Shown: piece by piece, positions 45,350 to 54,663 of the stretch
Layout of the letters: each line of letters starts with the position of its first letter
Numbering within the stretch: position 1 is the first letter of the stretch
Assembly (NCBI RefSeq): GCF_004135405.1
Contig: NZ_CP035491.1
Coordinates: forward strand, 2,418,001-2,482,000
DNA length: 64,000 nucleotides
Reading direction: 5' to 3'
Origin: Agromyces protaetiae
GTDB lineage: Bacteria > Actinomycetota > Actinomycetes > Actinomycetales > Microbacteriaceae
Notes under the pieces: model-generated
The model's input: only the letters and a program-made list of their open reading frames with translations
Database searches by the model: none
What the model was told of the DNA's origin: nothing
Translations under genes and position numbers: made by a program

Positions 45350-45454
45350 GTGGCCCGGTGAGGGGCACCCGGAACATCGTAGTACAGACCGCGAGCGCCT
45401 CTTGACGACGAAGCGCCGCCACGCACGCGCCGCGCCGTCCGAAGGGGGAGGGCG

Positions 45455-45829
45455 ATGGACGGACGTGCAGTCGTCGAAGCGCTCGTCGCGACGATCAACG
45501 CCGGGAACGTGCCGGGCATGGACGACGTCTTCCACGACGACGCCGTCATGGAGTGGCCGCAGTCGGGGGAGCGCATCGTCGGCGCCGAGAACCGGCGCGC
45601 GATCTACAGCCGGTTCCCGCAGCTGCCGCACATCGAGGTCGGCTCGATCACGGGTGAGGGCGACCACTGGGTCATGCAGGGTCTCCTCGACTACGGAGAC
45701 GGCGTGCCGATCCGCGGTGTGTTCGTGCTCGAGCTCCGCGACGGCCTCATCGCGAAGGAGACGGCCTATTGGCCGGCTCCCTTCGACGCGCCCGACTGGC
45801 GCGCGCCGTGGGTCGAGCGCATGGAATGA
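45455..45829 (+). CDS. SnoaL/NTF2-like small protein
   Basis: A 124-residue protein with the cone-shaped NTF2/SnoaL pattern: N-terminal helix ([30 protein letters not shown]), then strands [25 protein letters not shown]. Family members include small isomerases, dehydratases and non-enzymatic binding proteins; nothing here points to a definite reaction. The gene lies between two tRNA genes. GGGGGAGGG lies 6-8 bases before the ATG at 45455. Confidence 0.82.
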   Translation: MDGRAVVEALVATINAGNVPGMDDVFHDDAVMEWPQSGERIVGAENRRAIYSRFPQLPHIEVGSITGEGDHWVMQGLLDYGDGVPIRGVFVLELRDGLIAKETAYWPAPFDAPDWRAPWVERME

Positions 45830-45927
45830 ACCGCCCAGGCGCGGTGCAGTAGACTTTTCTGGATCCATCCGTGTTGCGGTGCGTTTCGGCGCGCCCGCGC
45901 GTGCGGATCGCGAGTTGAGTAGCGACT

Positions 45928-46002
45928 CGGGGCGTAGCTCAGCTTGGCTAGAGCGCCCGCTTTGGGAGCGGGAGGTCGCAGGTTCGAATCCTGTCGCCCC
46001 GA
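45928..46002 (+). tRNA. tRNA-Pro (TGG)
   Basis: Cloverleaf with acceptor CGGGGCG / CGCCCCG, anticodon stem CCCGC / GCGGG around TTTGGGA, anticodon TGG, discriminator A at 46002, no encoded CCA. It lies 47 bases before trigger factor on the same strand. Confidence 0.95.
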
Positions 46003-46049
46003 CGAGTCGACTCGGCTCGACACGAACTTCCACGAACAGGAGATCCTCC

Positions 46050-47498
46050 ATGCCGACCACTTCGGTCGAGAAGCTGAGCCCCACGCGCGCCAAGCTGACC
46101 ATCTCGGTGACGCCTGAAGAGCTGAAGCCCAGCATCGCGCACGCGTACGAGCACATCGCCGAGCAGATCAACGTGCCCGGTTTCCGCAAGGGCAAGGTCC
46201 CCGCGCCCGTCATCGACCAGCGCGTCGGCAAGGCCGCTGTGCTCGAGCACGCCGTCAACGAGGGCCTCGACGGCTTCTTCCGTGCCGCGGTCGCCGAGCA
46301 CGAGCTCCAGCCCCTCGGTCGCCCCGAGGCCGACATCGTCGAGTGGCCGAACGAGAAGGACTTCTCGGGCGACCTGCTCCTCTCGATCGAGGTCGACGTG
46401 CGTCCCGAGATCGAGCTGCCCGCCTATGAGGGCCTCGAGATCACGGTCGACGATGTCGAGGCCGACGACGACGACGTCGACGCAGAGCTCGAGCGTCTCC
46501 GCAGCCGCTTCGGCACGCTCATCACGGTCGACCGTCCGGCCGCCACGGGCGACTTCGTGACCCTCGACCTCGTCGCCAAGATCGGCGACGAAGAGGTCGA
46601 CACGGCCAACGGCATCTCCTATGAGGTCGGCTCGGGCGAGCTCCTCGAGGGCATCGACGAGGCGCTCGACTCGCTCACCGCGGGCGAGACGACGACGTTC
46701 GCGTCGAAGCTCCTCGGCGGCGACCACGAGGGCGAGACCGCCGAGATCACCGTGACCGTCACGGCCGTCAAGGAGCGCGAGCTTCCCGAGGCCGACGACG
46801 ACTTCGCGCAGATCGCGAGCGAGTTCGACACCCTCGACGAGCTCAAGGCGAGCCTCGCCGAGCAGGCGGGCCGCAACAAGGCGTTCGGCCAGGGCGCGCA
46901 GGCGCGCGACCTCCTCGTCGAGAAGCTCCTCGAGCTCGTCGACGTGCCCGTCGCCGATGCGGTCATCGAAGACGAGGTGCACCGTCACCTCGAGAGCGAA
47001 GGCCGTCTCGAGGACGACGTGCACCGCGCCGAGGTCACCGAAGCGAGCACGAAGGCGTTCAAGACGCAGATCGTCCTCGACGCGATCGCCCGCAACGAGA
47101 AGGTCCAGGTCGGTCAAGACGAGCTCACGCAGTACCTCGTGCAGTCCGCAGCCCAGTACGGCATGGACCCCAACGAGTTCGTGCAGATCCTCAGCCAGCA
47201 GGGCCAGATCCCCGCGATGGTCGGCGAGGTCGCACGCTCGAAGGCGCTCTCGATCGCGCTCGGCAAGGTCGTCGTGAAGGATGCCTCGGGCAACGCCGTC
47301 GACCTGAGCGATTTCATCGTCGTCCCAGACGAAGACGAGGCCGAGGCTGCCGAGGAGGCACCCGCCGAGAAGCCCGCCGCTCGCAAGCGCGCCCCCAAGA
47401 AGGCGGCTGACGAGGCTGCCGACGAGGCCGCAGAGGCTCCCGTCGAGGAGAAGAAGCCGGCGCGCAAGCGCACCACGAAAAAGGCCGACGCCGAGTAA
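46050..47498 (+). CDS. tig: Trigger factor (ribosome-bound chaperone, peptidyl-prolyl isomerase)
   Basis: A 482-residue trigger factor. The N-terminal ribosome-binding domain has the signature [11 protein letters not shown]. The central FKBP-type domain runs from [19 protein letters not shown] to the [14 protein letters not shown] junction, and the helical arm domain follows. The last about 45 residues are a low-complexity Ala/Lys/Glu tail ([19 protein letters not shown]...), common in actinobacterial trigger factors. It lies upstream of clpP1-clpP2-clpX, the usual order, with a small TPR gene between. The ATG follows AACAGGAGATC, a good ribosome-binding site. Confidence 0.96.
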   Translation: MPTTSVEKLSPTRAKLTISVTPEELKPSIAHAYEHIAEQINVPGFRKGKVPAPVIDQRVGKAAVLEHAVNEGLDGFFRAAVAEHELQPLGRPEADIVEWPNEKDFSGDLLLSIEVDVRPEIELPAYEGLEITVDDVEADDDDVDAELERLRSRFGTLITVDRPAATGDFVTLDLVAKIGDEEVDTANGISYEVGSGELLEGIDEALDSLTAGETTTFASKLLGGDHEGETAEITVTVTAVKERELPEADDDFAQIASEFDTLDELKASLAEQAGRNKAFGQGAQARDLLVEKLLELVDVPVADAVIEDEVHRHLESEGRLEDDVHRAEVTEASTKAFKTQIVLDAIARNEKVQVGQDELTQYLVQSAAQYGMDPNEFVQILSQQGQIPAMVGEVARSKALSIALGKVVVKDASGNAVDLSDFIVVPDEDEAEAAEEAPAEKPAARKRAPKKAADEAADEAAEAPVEEKKPARKRTTKKADAE

Positions 47499-47518
47499 GG
47501 CGACGACTTCGGTCGAAC

Positions 47519-47548
47519 GGAGGGGTCGGGCGGATGCCCGGCCCCTCC
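47519..47548 (+). terminator. Terminator after tig
   Basis: GGAGGGGTCGGGC pairs with GCCCGGCCCCTCC around a GGAT tetraloop, 21 bases after the tig stop; one G-T pair. The stem top is formed by CGGATG. Confidence 0.8.
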
Positions 47549-47635
47549 GTCGTCCCCAGGGATGGCGGGTCTGCCATGCTCGAAGGTGAGGATCGAGACG
47601 ATCGGATGTCTCGGACGACGACGGAAGGCGACGCG

Positions 47636-48115
47636 ATGACGGACTGGCAGCAGCGGGTCGACGACGTGTGGGCGAGCGCCGACGAGCTCGGTGAACTCGA
47701 GGTCGTGCGGCAGATCGACGAGCTCGCCGCTGAGCTCGCTGTCGACGACCCCCGTGGACCGTTCGAGACCGGGGGAGCGCGGGATTCGGCGGGTCTCGAG
47801 GCCGAAGCCGAGCACCAATACCGCCGCGCGCTCGAACTGGGCCTCTCGGGCCGGCCGCGTGTCGAATGCCTCATCCAGCTCGCCTCCACGGTCCGAAACC
47901 TCGGACGCCCGCACGAGGCGCTCTCCCTCCTCCTCGAAGCGGAGCGCGACCCGCACGACCTCGGTGACGCGATCTCGGCGTTCCGTGCGCTCGCGCTCGT
48001 CGATGCGGGCGACGCCCGCCGCGCGGCATCCGTCGCCGTCGCAGCGCTCGCCGGCCATCTCCCGCAGTATGCGCGCGCCGCTCGCGCGTACACCGCCGAA
48101 CTCCTGGGCGAGTAG
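47636..48115 (+). CDS. Tetratricopeptide-repeat protein
   Basis: A 159-residue all-helical protein with about three TPR-like helix pairs (EAEHQYRRALELGLSGRPRVECLIQLASTVRNLGRPHEALSLLLEAE...). TPRs mediate protein contacts; no other domain is present. The ATG at 47636 has GGAAGG seven bases before it. Its position between trigger factor and clpP1 is shared by related genomes as far as I recall, which would hint at protein quality control, but no evidence for that is visible in the protein itself. Confidence 0.82.
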   Translation: MTDWQQRVDDVWASADELGELEVVRQIDELAAELAVDDPRGPFETGGARDSAGLEAEAEHQYRRALELGLSGRPRVECLIQLASTVRNLGRPHEALSLLLEAERDPHDLGDAISAFRALALVDAGDARRAASVAVAALAGHLPQYARAARAYTAELLGE

Positions 48116-48135
48116 CGCGTTCGGAGCCCGATGAT

Positions 48136-48181
48136 CGCGGTCGGCGAACACGGCGCGACGCGGCATCCGCCTAGGGCGAAC
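48136..48181 (+). promoter_or_regulatory. Two ClgR-box-like sites upstream of clpP1
   Basis: CGCCTAGGGCGAAC (48168-48181) fits the core and right flank of the ClgR consensus described for Corynebacterium (CGCYNANRGCGWWS). A weaker copy, CGCGGTCGGCGAAC (48136-48149), lies exactly 32 bases upstream, about three helical turns. A -10-like TAGATT at 48209-48214 places the better site near -46, right for an activator. ClgR is the known activator of clpP genes in actinobacteria. Confidence 0.6.
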
Positions 48182-48248
48182 AGCCCCGTTCCCGTGTGTT
48201 GCAACGGATAGATTCGATTCAACGCGACAACGAAACGGAGCGACATCC

Positions 48249-48839
48249 ATGGCCGAACCGACACTGGGTCCCAGTGTTTTTGACCGCCTGCTGAAGGACC
48301 GCATCATCTGGCTCGGTTCCGAAGTACGCGACGACAACGCGAACGAGATCGCCGCGAAGCTGCTGCTCCTCGCCGCAGAAGACCCCAAGAAGGACATCTA
48401 CCTCTACATCAACTCGCCCGGCGGCTCGATCACGGCCGGCATGGCGATCTACGACACCATGCAGTTCGTGCCGAACGACATCGTCACGGTCGGCATCGGC
48501 ATGGCCGCTTCGATGGGTCAGCTCCTGCTGACGGCCGGCACGAAGGGCAAGCGCTACATCACGCCCAACGCCCGAGTGCTCCTGCACCAGCCGCACGGCG
48601 GCTTCGGCGGCACCGCGAGCGACATCCAGACGCAGGCCCAGCTCATCACCTCGATGAAGAACCGCCTCGCCGAGATCACCGCGGCGCAGACCGGCAAGTC
48701 GGTCGAGCAGATCAACGCCGACGGCGACCGCGACCGCTGGTTCACCGCACAAGAGGCGCTCGAGTACGGCTTCGTCGACCACATCCGCGAGTCGGCGCTC
48801 GACGTGTCGGGCGGCGGCGGCACGAGCCAGGCTGCGTGA
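48249..48839 (+). CDS. clpP1: ATP-dependent Clp protease proteolytic subunit 1
   Basis: A 196-residue serine protease subunit. Catalytic Ser in [11 protein letters not shown], His in [11 protein letters not shown], Asp in [29 protein letters not shown] forms the handle region. Actinobacteria form a mixed ClpP1P2 barrel fed by ClpX or ClpC. The N-terminus is short. The second subunit begins 17 bases downstream; both are preceded by ClgR-box-like sites. Confidence 0.97.
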   Translation: MAEPTLGPSVFDRLLKDRIIWLGSEVRDDNANEIAAKLLLLAAEDPKKDIYLYINSPGGSITAGMAIYDTMQFVPNDIVTVGIGMAASMGQLLLTAGTKGKRYITPNARVLLHQPHGGFGGTASDIQTQAQLITSMKNRLAEITAAQTGKSVEQINADGDRDRWFTAQEALEYGFVDHIRESALDVSGGGGTSQAA

Positions 48840-48856
48840 GGAAGAGAGAGAAACGT

Positions 48857-49528
48857 ATGAACATCCCTGACTTCGGCGGCACGGCCTTCTCGGGCGGCGT
48901 GCAGGCTCCGGGCTCGCGGTACATCCTGCCGAGCTTCGAGGAGCGCACGGCCTACGGCTTCAAGCGCCAAGACCCCTATGCGAAGCTCTTCGAGGATCGC
49001 ATCATCTTCCTCGGCGTGCAGGTCGACGACGCGTCGGCCGACGACATCATGGCGCAGCTGCTCGTGCTCGAGTCGATGGACCCCGACCGCGACATCATGA
49101 TGTACATCAACTCGCCCGGCGGCTCCTTCACGGCGATGACGGCGATCTACGACACCATGCAGTACATCCGTCCGCAGATCCAGACGGTCGTGCTCGGTCA
49201 GGCGGCCTCGGCTGCGGCGGTCATCGCCGCGGCGGGCACGCCCGGTCGTCGTCTCGCGCTGCCGAACGCCCGCATCCTGATCCACCAGCCCGCCATGGGC
49301 GAGGCGGGTCACGGGCAGGCGTCCGACATCGAGATCCAGGCCGCCGAGATCCTGCGCATGCGCACGTGGCTCGAAGAGACGCTCTCGAGGCACTCGAACC
49401 GCACGCAAGACCAGGTGAACGTCGACATCGACCGCGACAAGATCCTGTCGGCCGAAGAGGCGCTCGAGTACGGCCTCATCGACCAGGTGCTGTCGTCGCG
49501 CAAGACCCTTCCCGCGCTCGCGCGCTGA
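48857..49528 (+). CDS. clpP2: ATP-dependent Clp protease proteolytic subunit 2
   Basis: A 223-residue ClpP with catalytic Ser in GQAASAAAVIAAAG, His in LIHQPAMG and Asp in NVDIDRDKIL. Its longer N-terminal leader (about 30 residues before YILPSFEER) is typical of the ClpP2 subunit that docks the ATPase. A weak G/A-rich ribosome-binding site (GAAGAGAGAG) precedes the ATG. Forms the mixed protease with ClpP1. Confidence 0.96.
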   Translation: MNIPDFGGTAFSGGVQAPGSRYILPSFEERTAYGFKRQDPYAKLFEDRIIFLGVQVDDASADDIMAQLLVLESMDPDRDIMMYINSPGGSFTAMTAIYDTMQYIRPQIQTVVLGQAASAAAVIAAAGTPGRRLALPNARILIHQPAMGEAGHGQASDIEIQAAEILRMRTWLEETLSRHSNRTQDQVNVDIDRDKILSAEEALEYGLIDQVLSSRKTLPALAR

Positions 49529-49537
49529 CGAAGGTCC

Positions 49538-49571
49538 GGATGCCCCGGGGTCGCTCGACCTCGGGGCATCC
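49538..49571 (+). terminator. Terminator-like hairpin after clpP2
   Basis: GGATGCCCCGGGGTCG pairs with CGACCTCGGGGCATCC with a single mismatch and a two-base loop, 10 bases after the clpP2 stop. It probably ends or attenuates the clpP transcript before clpX. Both arms end in the GGATG / CATCC element. Confidence 0.8.
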
Positions 49572-49657
49572 TGCTGCCCACTGAATCTGCGCGGCTCCGC
49601 CGCAAGCCGCCCGGTTCGGGTTAGGCTCGATCCAGACGCGTCGAGAGGGAGGGTGCG

Positions 49658-50935
49658 ATGGCACGCATCGGGGAGAGCGCCGACCTGCTCAAGTGCTCAT
49701 TCTGCGGGAAGAGCCAGAAGCAGGTGCAGCAGCTCATCGCCGGTCCCGGCGTCTACATCTGCGACGAGTGCGTGGAGCTCTGCAACGAGATCATAGAAGA
49801 GCGTCTCGCCGAGGCCGGCGAGACCGAGGCGGGCGAGTTCGAGCTTCCGAAGCCGAAAGAGATCTTCGGCTTCCTCGAGGAGTATGTGATCGGGCAGGAG
49901 CCCGCCAAGCGCGCCCTCGCGGTCGCCGTCTACAACCACTACAAGCGCGTCCGGGCGAAGGGTCAGCTCACGACCGCAGACCGAGCCCATGACGACATCG
50001 AGATCGCGAAGTCGAACATCCTGCTCATCGGCCCGACGGGCTGCGGCAAGACCTACCTCGCGCAGACCCTCGCGAAGCAGCTCAACGTGCCGTTCGCGGT
50101 CGCCGACGCCACGGCGCTCACCGAGGCGGGCTACGTCGGCGAAGACGTCGAGAACATCCTGCTGAAGCTCATCCAGGCCGCCGACTACGACGTGAAGCGC
50201 GCTGAAACGGGCATCATCTACATCGACGAGGTCGACAAGATCGCTCGAAAGGCCGAGAACCCGTCGATCACGCGCGACGTGTCGGGCGAGGGCGTGCAGC
50301 AGGCGCTGCTGAAGATCCTCGAGGGCACGGTCGCCTCGGTGCCGCCGCAGGGCGGCCGCAAGCACCCGCATCAGGAGTTCATCCAGATCGACACGACGAA
50401 CGTGCTGTTCATCGTGGCGGGCGCATTCGCGGGGCTCGAAGACATCATCTCGTCGCGTGCCGGTAAGCGCGGCATCGGGTTCGGGGCGCCGCTGCACTCG
50501 AAGCAAGACCTCGGCGACATCTTCAGCGAGGTGCTGCCCGAAGACCTCCACAAGTTCGGCCTCATCCCCGAGTTCATCGGCCGACTGCCCGTCGTCGCGA
50601 CGGTGTCGCCGCTCGACCGCGACGCGCTCATGGACATCTTGACCGAGCCGCGCAATGCGCTCGTCAAGCAGTACCAGCGCATGTTCGAGCTCGACGGCGT
50701 ACAACTCGATTTCGAGCTCGAGGCCCTCGAGGCGATCGCAGACCTCGCGGTGCTCCGTCAGACCGGCGCCCGCGGTCTCCGCGCGATCATGGAAGAGGTA
50801 CTCGGCCCGATCATGTTCGAGGTGCCGAGCTCGACCGGTGTCGCCCGCGTCGTCGTCACCAAGGCGGCCGTGCTCGACAACGCCGCCCCGACGATCGTGC
50901 CGCACAAGCCGCGTCGCGCCGAGAAGTCGGCCTAG
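49658..50935 (+). CDS. clpX: ClpX, ATP-dependent unfoldase of the Clp protease
   Basis: A 425-residue AAA+ unfoldase. The N-terminal zinc-binding domain is [30 protein letters not shown]. Walker A is [11 protein letters not shown], Walker B is [12 protein letters not shown], sensor 2 lies in [12 protein letters not shown], and the IGF loop that docks ClpP is present as GIGFGAP. It unfolds tagged proteins and feeds them to ClpP1P2. The ATG at 49658 follows GAGGGAG. Convergent with the serine hydrolase, 4 bases apart. Confidence 0.97.
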   Translation: MARIGESADLLKCSFCGKSQKQVQQLIAGPGVYICDECVELCNEIIEERLAEAGETEAGEFELPKPKEIFGFLEEYVIGQEPAKRALAVAVYNHYKRVRAKGQLTTADRAHDDIEIAKSNILLIGPTGCGKTYLAQTLAKQLNVPFAVADATALTEAGYVGEDVENILLKLIQAADYDVKRAETGIIYIDEVDKIARKAENPSITRDVSGEGVQQALLKILEGTVASVPPQGGRKHPHQEFIQIDTTNVLFIVAGAFAGLEDIISSRAGKRGIGFGAPLHSKQDLGDIFSEVLPEDLHKFGLIPEFIGRLPVVATVSPLDRDALMDILTEPRNALVKQYQRMFELDGVQLDFELEALEAIADLAVLRQTGARGLRAIMEEVLGPIMFEVPSSTGVARVVVTKAAVLDNAAPTIVPHKPRRAEKSA

Positions 50936-50939
50936 GCGT

Positions 50940-52085
50940 TCAGTCGCCGACGGCGGCGGCGAACTGGTATGCGAGGGGGCCGAGGGTGGCCTCCGGGTCG
51001 CCGCCCCGGTTCCTGAGGACCACGACGACGAGTCCGGCGTCTGGAACGGTGAGCACGTAGCTCATGTGGCCGATGCCCCGACCGCCGTTCGCGTACACCG
51101 CGCCCTCTACGCCTCGAACGGCGGGTCGACCGAACAAGCCGAGTCCGTAGTCGTCGCCTTCGACGTCGGTCATCGCCGCGAGCGACGCGTCCGAGAGGAT
51201 CGAGCCGGAAAACAGCTCGTACCACCAGACCGCAAGTGCCTCCGAATCACTCGCCATATTGCCGGACCCGCCGAATGCGCTCGCCTCGGCAGGCGTCATG
51301 AGCAGGTCGCCGCCGAGATCGAGGATGATCTTGCGCACGCCCGGGCCGGCGAGAGGGAGCGCGAGCGGTGGCTCGGGCTGCTCCTCCGGTTGGGTGACGA
51401 TCGTGTCGAATCGCGGGTCGTCGAGCACTTCGGCGCGGACCGCCTGCGCCGTGGTCGTACCGCTGACCTCCTCGATCACGAGTCCGAGCAGGTAGTAGCT
51501 CAAGTTGGAGTAGGAGTGGGTCCCGGGCTCGCGTCGGGTGTCGGGGACCGTCGCCAGTACTTCGGCGGGCTCGCGGAGCCGTTCCGGTTCGCCGTTGAGC
51601 GGGTCCGAGCCGTCGGGGATCCCGCTCTCCATCGCGAGGTGATCGCGGATGGTGGTGCCGCTCGAATCGAAGTCGAGGTCGACGGGGAGGTGATCTGCTA
51701 TTGGGTCGTCGAGCGAGAGGCGGCCGACTTCGGCGAAGCGGAGGATGACGGCGGCGATGAACGTCTTCGAGGTGCTCGCGATCTCGAACTTCGCGCCCGG
51801 CTCGAGCGGTCGTGACCAATCCGACGTTCCGGCGACTGCAGACCAGGTGCCTGCACCTTCGCGGAGGACCGTCACCGCTGTGCCGGTGCGGTCGTCGCCG
51901 ATCGCGTCGTCGAGGATCGCCTGCAGTCGTTCGGCGGTCGCCTCGCCGACCGGTTCGGTCGGGGCCGGGGAAGGCGCGGTGCCGGCGCACGCCGTGACCG
52001 TCAGAGCGGCGGTCACGAGGATCGTGATCGTCGTGCCGCGTCGGAACGTGATCGCTTCCGTCGGACGTGCACGCCCTGCACTCAT
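50940..52085 (-). CDS. Serine hydrolase lipoprotein of the beta-lactamase/class C fold
   Basis: A 381-residue secreted lipoprotein: basic start, hydrophobic segment and lipobox LTVTAC, then a Pro-rich linker. The penicillin-binding-protein-like domain has SxxK in IASTSKTFIAAV, YxN in YSNLSYYLLGLV and, in the third-motif position, GRGIGHMSY. These are marks of the D-aminopeptidase/esterase/class C beta-lactamase superfamily; in such a lipoprotein peptidoglycan or esterase activity is as likely as drug resistance. The ATG at 52085 is chosen because it directly precedes the signal peptide; an upstream extension is possible but unlike a signal. Confidence 0.85.
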   Translation of the reverse strand: MSAGRARPTEAITFRRGTTITILVTAALTVTACAGTAPSPAPTEPVGEATAERLQAILDDAIGDDRTGTAVTVLREGAGTWSAVAGTSDWSRPLEPGAKFEIASTSKTFIAAVILRFAEVGRLSLDDPIADHLPVDLDFDSSGTTIRDHLAMESGIPDGSDPLNGEPERLREPAEVLATVPDTRREPGTHSYSNLSYYLLGLVIEEVSGTTTAQAVRAEVLDDPRFDTIVTQPEEQPEPPLALPLAGPGVRKIILDLGGDLLMTPAEASAFGGSGNMASDSEALAVWWYELFSGSILSDASLAAMTDVEGDDYGLGLFGRPAVRGVEGAVYANGGRGIGHMSYVLTVPDAGLVVVVLRNRGGDPEATLGPLAYQFAAAVGD

Positions 52086-52143
52086 GGCCGCACCATATGC
52101 CTGCGCGGAACATGAGCGCAATCGATCTCGACGAGTGGACGCG

Positions 52144-52428
52144 TCAGTCGAACACTCGCAGCAGACGCCAGTGCTCGCCATCGTGGCCGATGTCGAACAC
52201 GTGCGTCTCGCCATCGTCGGCGCTCGCCTGGAATCTCCAGCCGGCGATCGCGAGCGGTGGACGCCCGGGCGCGGCGTCGTGGGCGCCGAGTGGCTGCCAC
52301 CAGTCGGCCGTGCCGACCAGCGGTGTCGGAACGTCGGTCACCCGGAACCTGCGGGCGCGCCATACGAGTCGTGCCGGCTCGCCGGACTCGCCCGACCAGA
52401 CCTCGACGAACTCCTGAAGACGCTCCAT
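52144..52428 (-). CDS. Small conserved protein (DUF6504-like) with SOS box
   Basis: A 94-residue protein: MERLQEFVEVWSGESGEPARLVWRARRFRVTDVPTPLVGTADWW...GWRFQASADDGETHVFDIGHDGEHWRLLRVFD. The beta-rich, Trp-rich pattern resembles the DUF6504 family, which I recall near SOS repair genes; this match is tentative. A LexA box lies 15 bases before its ATG, so it is very probably DNA-damage induced. A GGGGG ribosome-binding site precedes the start. No repair polymerase gene is adjacent here. Confidence 0.75.
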   Translation of the reverse strand: MERLQEFVEVWSGESGEPARLVWRARRFRVTDVPTPLVGTADWWQPLGAHDAAPGRPPLAIAGWRFQASADDGETHVFDIGHDGEHWRLLRVFD

Positions 52429-52442
52429 CTCAACCCCCGCGT

Positions 52443-52464
52443 TCGAAACTGTGTTCGAATGCTA
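52443..52464 (-). promoter_or_regulatory. LexA (SOS) box with overlapping promoter
   Basis: TCGAAACTGTGTTCGA (52443-52458) matches the actinobacterial LexA consensus TCGAAC-N4-GTTCGA with one mismatch. On the minus strand an extended -10 (TGTTAGCAT, hexamer 52464-52459) abuts it, so the box would cover the transcription start of the 94-residue gene. Confidence 0.78.
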
Positions 52465-52503
52465 ACACCGGGCGCCGACAGCCTGGTCGGAGGAGCGAGG
52501 GCG

Positions 52504-53670
52504 TCAGGCGAGGTCGTCGTCGCTGCGCGCACCGAAGACGATCTCGTCCCAGCTCGGCATCGATGCGCGACCTTTGCGGTTGTTGCGTCCCGAGCCGTTC
52601 GAGCCCGACACCTTGCCGCCCCAGATCGAGCGTGCGGCCGCCGCGGGCTTCTCGACGGGCGCCGACGGGTTCGAGGGCTGAGGCTCGGAGTTGAGCGATA
52701 CGGGAACCGGCTGTGGTGCGACCGGGGTCGGCGCCACGGGAGCAGTCGGCGCCGCGGGCGGCGCCGACTGCGCCGGGGCCGCCGGTGCCGGCGCGGGGAA
52801 GAGCGGCTCGAGCTCGCCCGTCGCCGACTCGCGCTCCCCGCGACGACGTCGGAGCGCTTCGAGCAGATCGGCCGTCTCGCCTTGCGGCTGCGTGGGTTCG
52901 TCGGCGCGCTTGATCGCCGCGCGCGCGACCGCGGGGCTCGAGACCTGGGGAGCGAGCGGAGCAGGTCGACCGTAGGGAAGCGGCTCGAGCTGCGGCGCCG
53001 TGTCGTGCTGCACCTCGACGACGGGCTCGTCGAACGTGAACGCGCCGCTGTCGAACCGGCTCTGCTCCCCGTCGCTGCCGACCGCGCGCAGGCGCGGGAT
53101 CAGGCCGTCTTTCAGCTCACCCTGTTGAGAGAGCGTGATCGCCTCGGAGTTGATGGGCTGGAGCACCCGACGTCGCACGTCGAAGGTCCAGCGTGCGTCG
53201 TGGTCGATCGTGTCGGCGGTGAACTCGAGCTTTACGATCCATCCGCGCTCTTCGTCTTTCCAACTCGCCCAACGTTCGCCGTGGACATCGAGTTTGGCGA
53301 GCCGTTCGCGCATCGCGGTGCCGAACGTCAGTTGATCGTCGGCGGGGTCGAGGTCGCCCGCCGTGTGGACGGGAATCGACAGCGCCGAGGTGACGACGTG
53401 GTCGCGCTCGGCGAGCACCGGCCCCTCGAAGCGGCGGATGTAGTCGACCGCGGCGCCCGTGAGCGAAGCGACCTCTTCTGCGGAGAGTCCGGAGCGGATG
53501 TGCGCCTGGATCTCGCGCGGGGACAGTTTCGGCCCCTGGTGCACCTCGGGGTGCGCTTGGCGGATCCGCGACTGCAGCACTTCGTCGATCTCGATCCGGA
53601 ATCGTGCGCCGTCGTCGGACGCGGCGATGAGCGCCCCGCTCTCGACTCCGATTACTTTGAGTTCCTGCAT
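52504..53670 (-). CDS. sepH: Septation protein SepH
   Basis: A 388-residue SepH (DUF3071). The N-terminal domain begins MQELKVIGVESGALIAASDDG and contains a helix-turn-helix-like stretch (LSPREIQAHIRSGLSAEEVASLTGAAVDYIRRFEGPVLAERDHVV). The C-terminal 170 residues are Pro/Ala-rich and disordered, ending with PSWDEIVFGARSDDD. In Streptomyces and mycobacteria SepH binds FtsZ and promotes Z-ring assembly. The ATG at 53670 matches the family start. The DUF4193 neighbour on the other strand is usual. Confidence 0.93.
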   Translation of the reverse strand: MQELKVIGVESGALIAASDDGARFRIEIDEVLQSRIRQAHPEVHQGPKLSPREIQAHIRSGLSAEEVASLTGAAVDYIRRFEGPVLAERDHVVTSALSIPVHTAGDLDPADDQLTFGTAMRERLAKLDVHGERWASWKDEERGWIVKLEFTADTIDHDARWTFDVRRRVLQPINSEAITLSQQGELKDGLIPRLRAVGSDGEQSRFDSGAFTFDEPVVEVQHDTAPQLEPLPYGRPAPLAPQVSSPAVARAAIKRADEPTQPQGETADLLEALRRRRGERESATGELEPLFPAPAPAAPAQSAPPAAPTAPVAPTPVAPQPVPVSLNSEPQPSNPSAPVEKPAAAARSIWGGKVSGSNGSGRNNRKGRASMPSWDEIVFGARSDDDLA

Positions 53671-53865
53671 CACGACAAGCCCTTCCGTGCCTTGCTTCCG
53701 AGCCAGGATGTCATGAGCGCGGCCCGTGGGCCGGGAATAGCACGGGCGCGCCGGAAGTTGCAACGGTGATCGATCCGCGATACTGCGAGCGGGGGTTTGC
53801 TTACCGTCGGGGATTGGTGCAGACTATGGCCGCCGAAAACACCGGCGCTGAATGAATGGATGGGC

Positions 53866-54159
53866 ATGGCTACGGACTACGACGCACCACGGAAGACCGA
53901 AGACGACTCCGAGTCGATCGAGGCCCTCAAGGAGCGCGTTCCCGACAAGCTCTCGGGGGTCGTCGACGTCGAGGACGCCGACAATCCGGGCAGCTTCGAC
54001 TTGGCCGGAGCCGACCTTTCCGATGTCGAACTCGACGTCGTCGTGCTCCCGCCGCAGGCCGATGAGTTCACGTGCGTGAACTGCTTCCTCGTGAAGCACC
54101 GTTCGCAGATCGATCACGAGACGAAGCTCGGGCCGATCTGCGTGGAGTGCGCCGCCTGA
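53866..54159 (+). CDS. DUF4193 family protein
   Basis: A 97-residue acidic protein of the actinobacterial DUF4193 family (MATDYDAPRKTEDDSESIEALKERVPDK...). The C-terminal part carries two CxxC pairs (FTCVNCFLV and ICVECAA), likely a zinc ribbon. Function unknown; the family is nearly universal in actinobacteria and sits beside sepH and the dut cluster. It ends one base from the convergent DUF3093 gene. Confidence 0.93.
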   Translation: MATDYDAPRKTEDDSESIEALKERVPDKLSGVVDVEDADNPGSFDLAGADLSDVELDVVVLPPQADEFTCVNCFLVKHRSQIDHETKLGPICVECAA

Positions 54160-54160
54160 G

Positions 54161-54625
54161 CTACTCCGACGAAGACGAATCCGGCCGTCGCGATCGATTG
54201 ATCGCGGCGGCCGCTTCGTTCGGGCGGCGGCTCGACACGATCCAGTACGGGGTCGGGTCGTCGGCGTCGTCGATGGGAATGCGCACGATCGACTTCACCC
54301 AACCGCGGATGACGAGGAACGCGCGGGCGTCCAGTCCGGTGCCGAGTTCGACTCGCGCGGCCTCGGGCGAGGCGATCGGGACGGCTTCGCCGACGTAGGC
54401 GAGGTCGATCTCGCCGCGGCCGGCGCGGAGCCGCCCGTCGGAGACCTCGACAACCGGGGCGGTGAGCGTCAGGATGCCCACTGCGGCGACGTAGAGGACG
54501 ATGCCCGTGACGATGCCGGCGGGCAACGAGACGGGCGCGAGCACGAGGATGCTCGCGGGGACGAGCAGCAGGCTCGCGATGAAGATCCAGGGGGAGGGCC
54601 ACAGTCGCTCGCGATAGTCGGGCAT
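54161..54625 (-). CDS. DUF3093 membrane protein
   Basis: A 154-residue protein with two adjacent transmembrane helices (WIFIASLLLVPASILVLA and PAGIVTGIVLYVAAVGILTL) followed by a small beta domain with a PH-like pattern (VEVSDGRLRAGRGEIDLAYVGEAVPI). Matches the DUF3093 family found next to dut in actinobacteria. Role unknown. Divergent from dut with a 38-base gap. Confidence 0.9.
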   Translation of the reverse strand: MPDYRERLWPSPWIFIASLLLVPASILVLAPVSLPAGIVTGIVLYVAAVGILTLTAPVVEVSDGRLRAGRGEIDLAYVGEAVPIASPEAARVELGTGLDARAFLVIRGWVKSIVRIPIDDADDPTPYWIVSSRRPNEAAAAINRSRRPDSSSSE

Positions 54626-54663
54626 GGCTCTATTCGATCAGACTTCTGCACTACCCTCGAACG

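Noticed and set aside
50940..52085. Calling the serine hydrolase a beta-lactamase resistance gene
   Set aside because: The SxxK and YxN motifs define a broad superfamily; the lipoprotein anchor and third motif do not single out a beta-lactamase.
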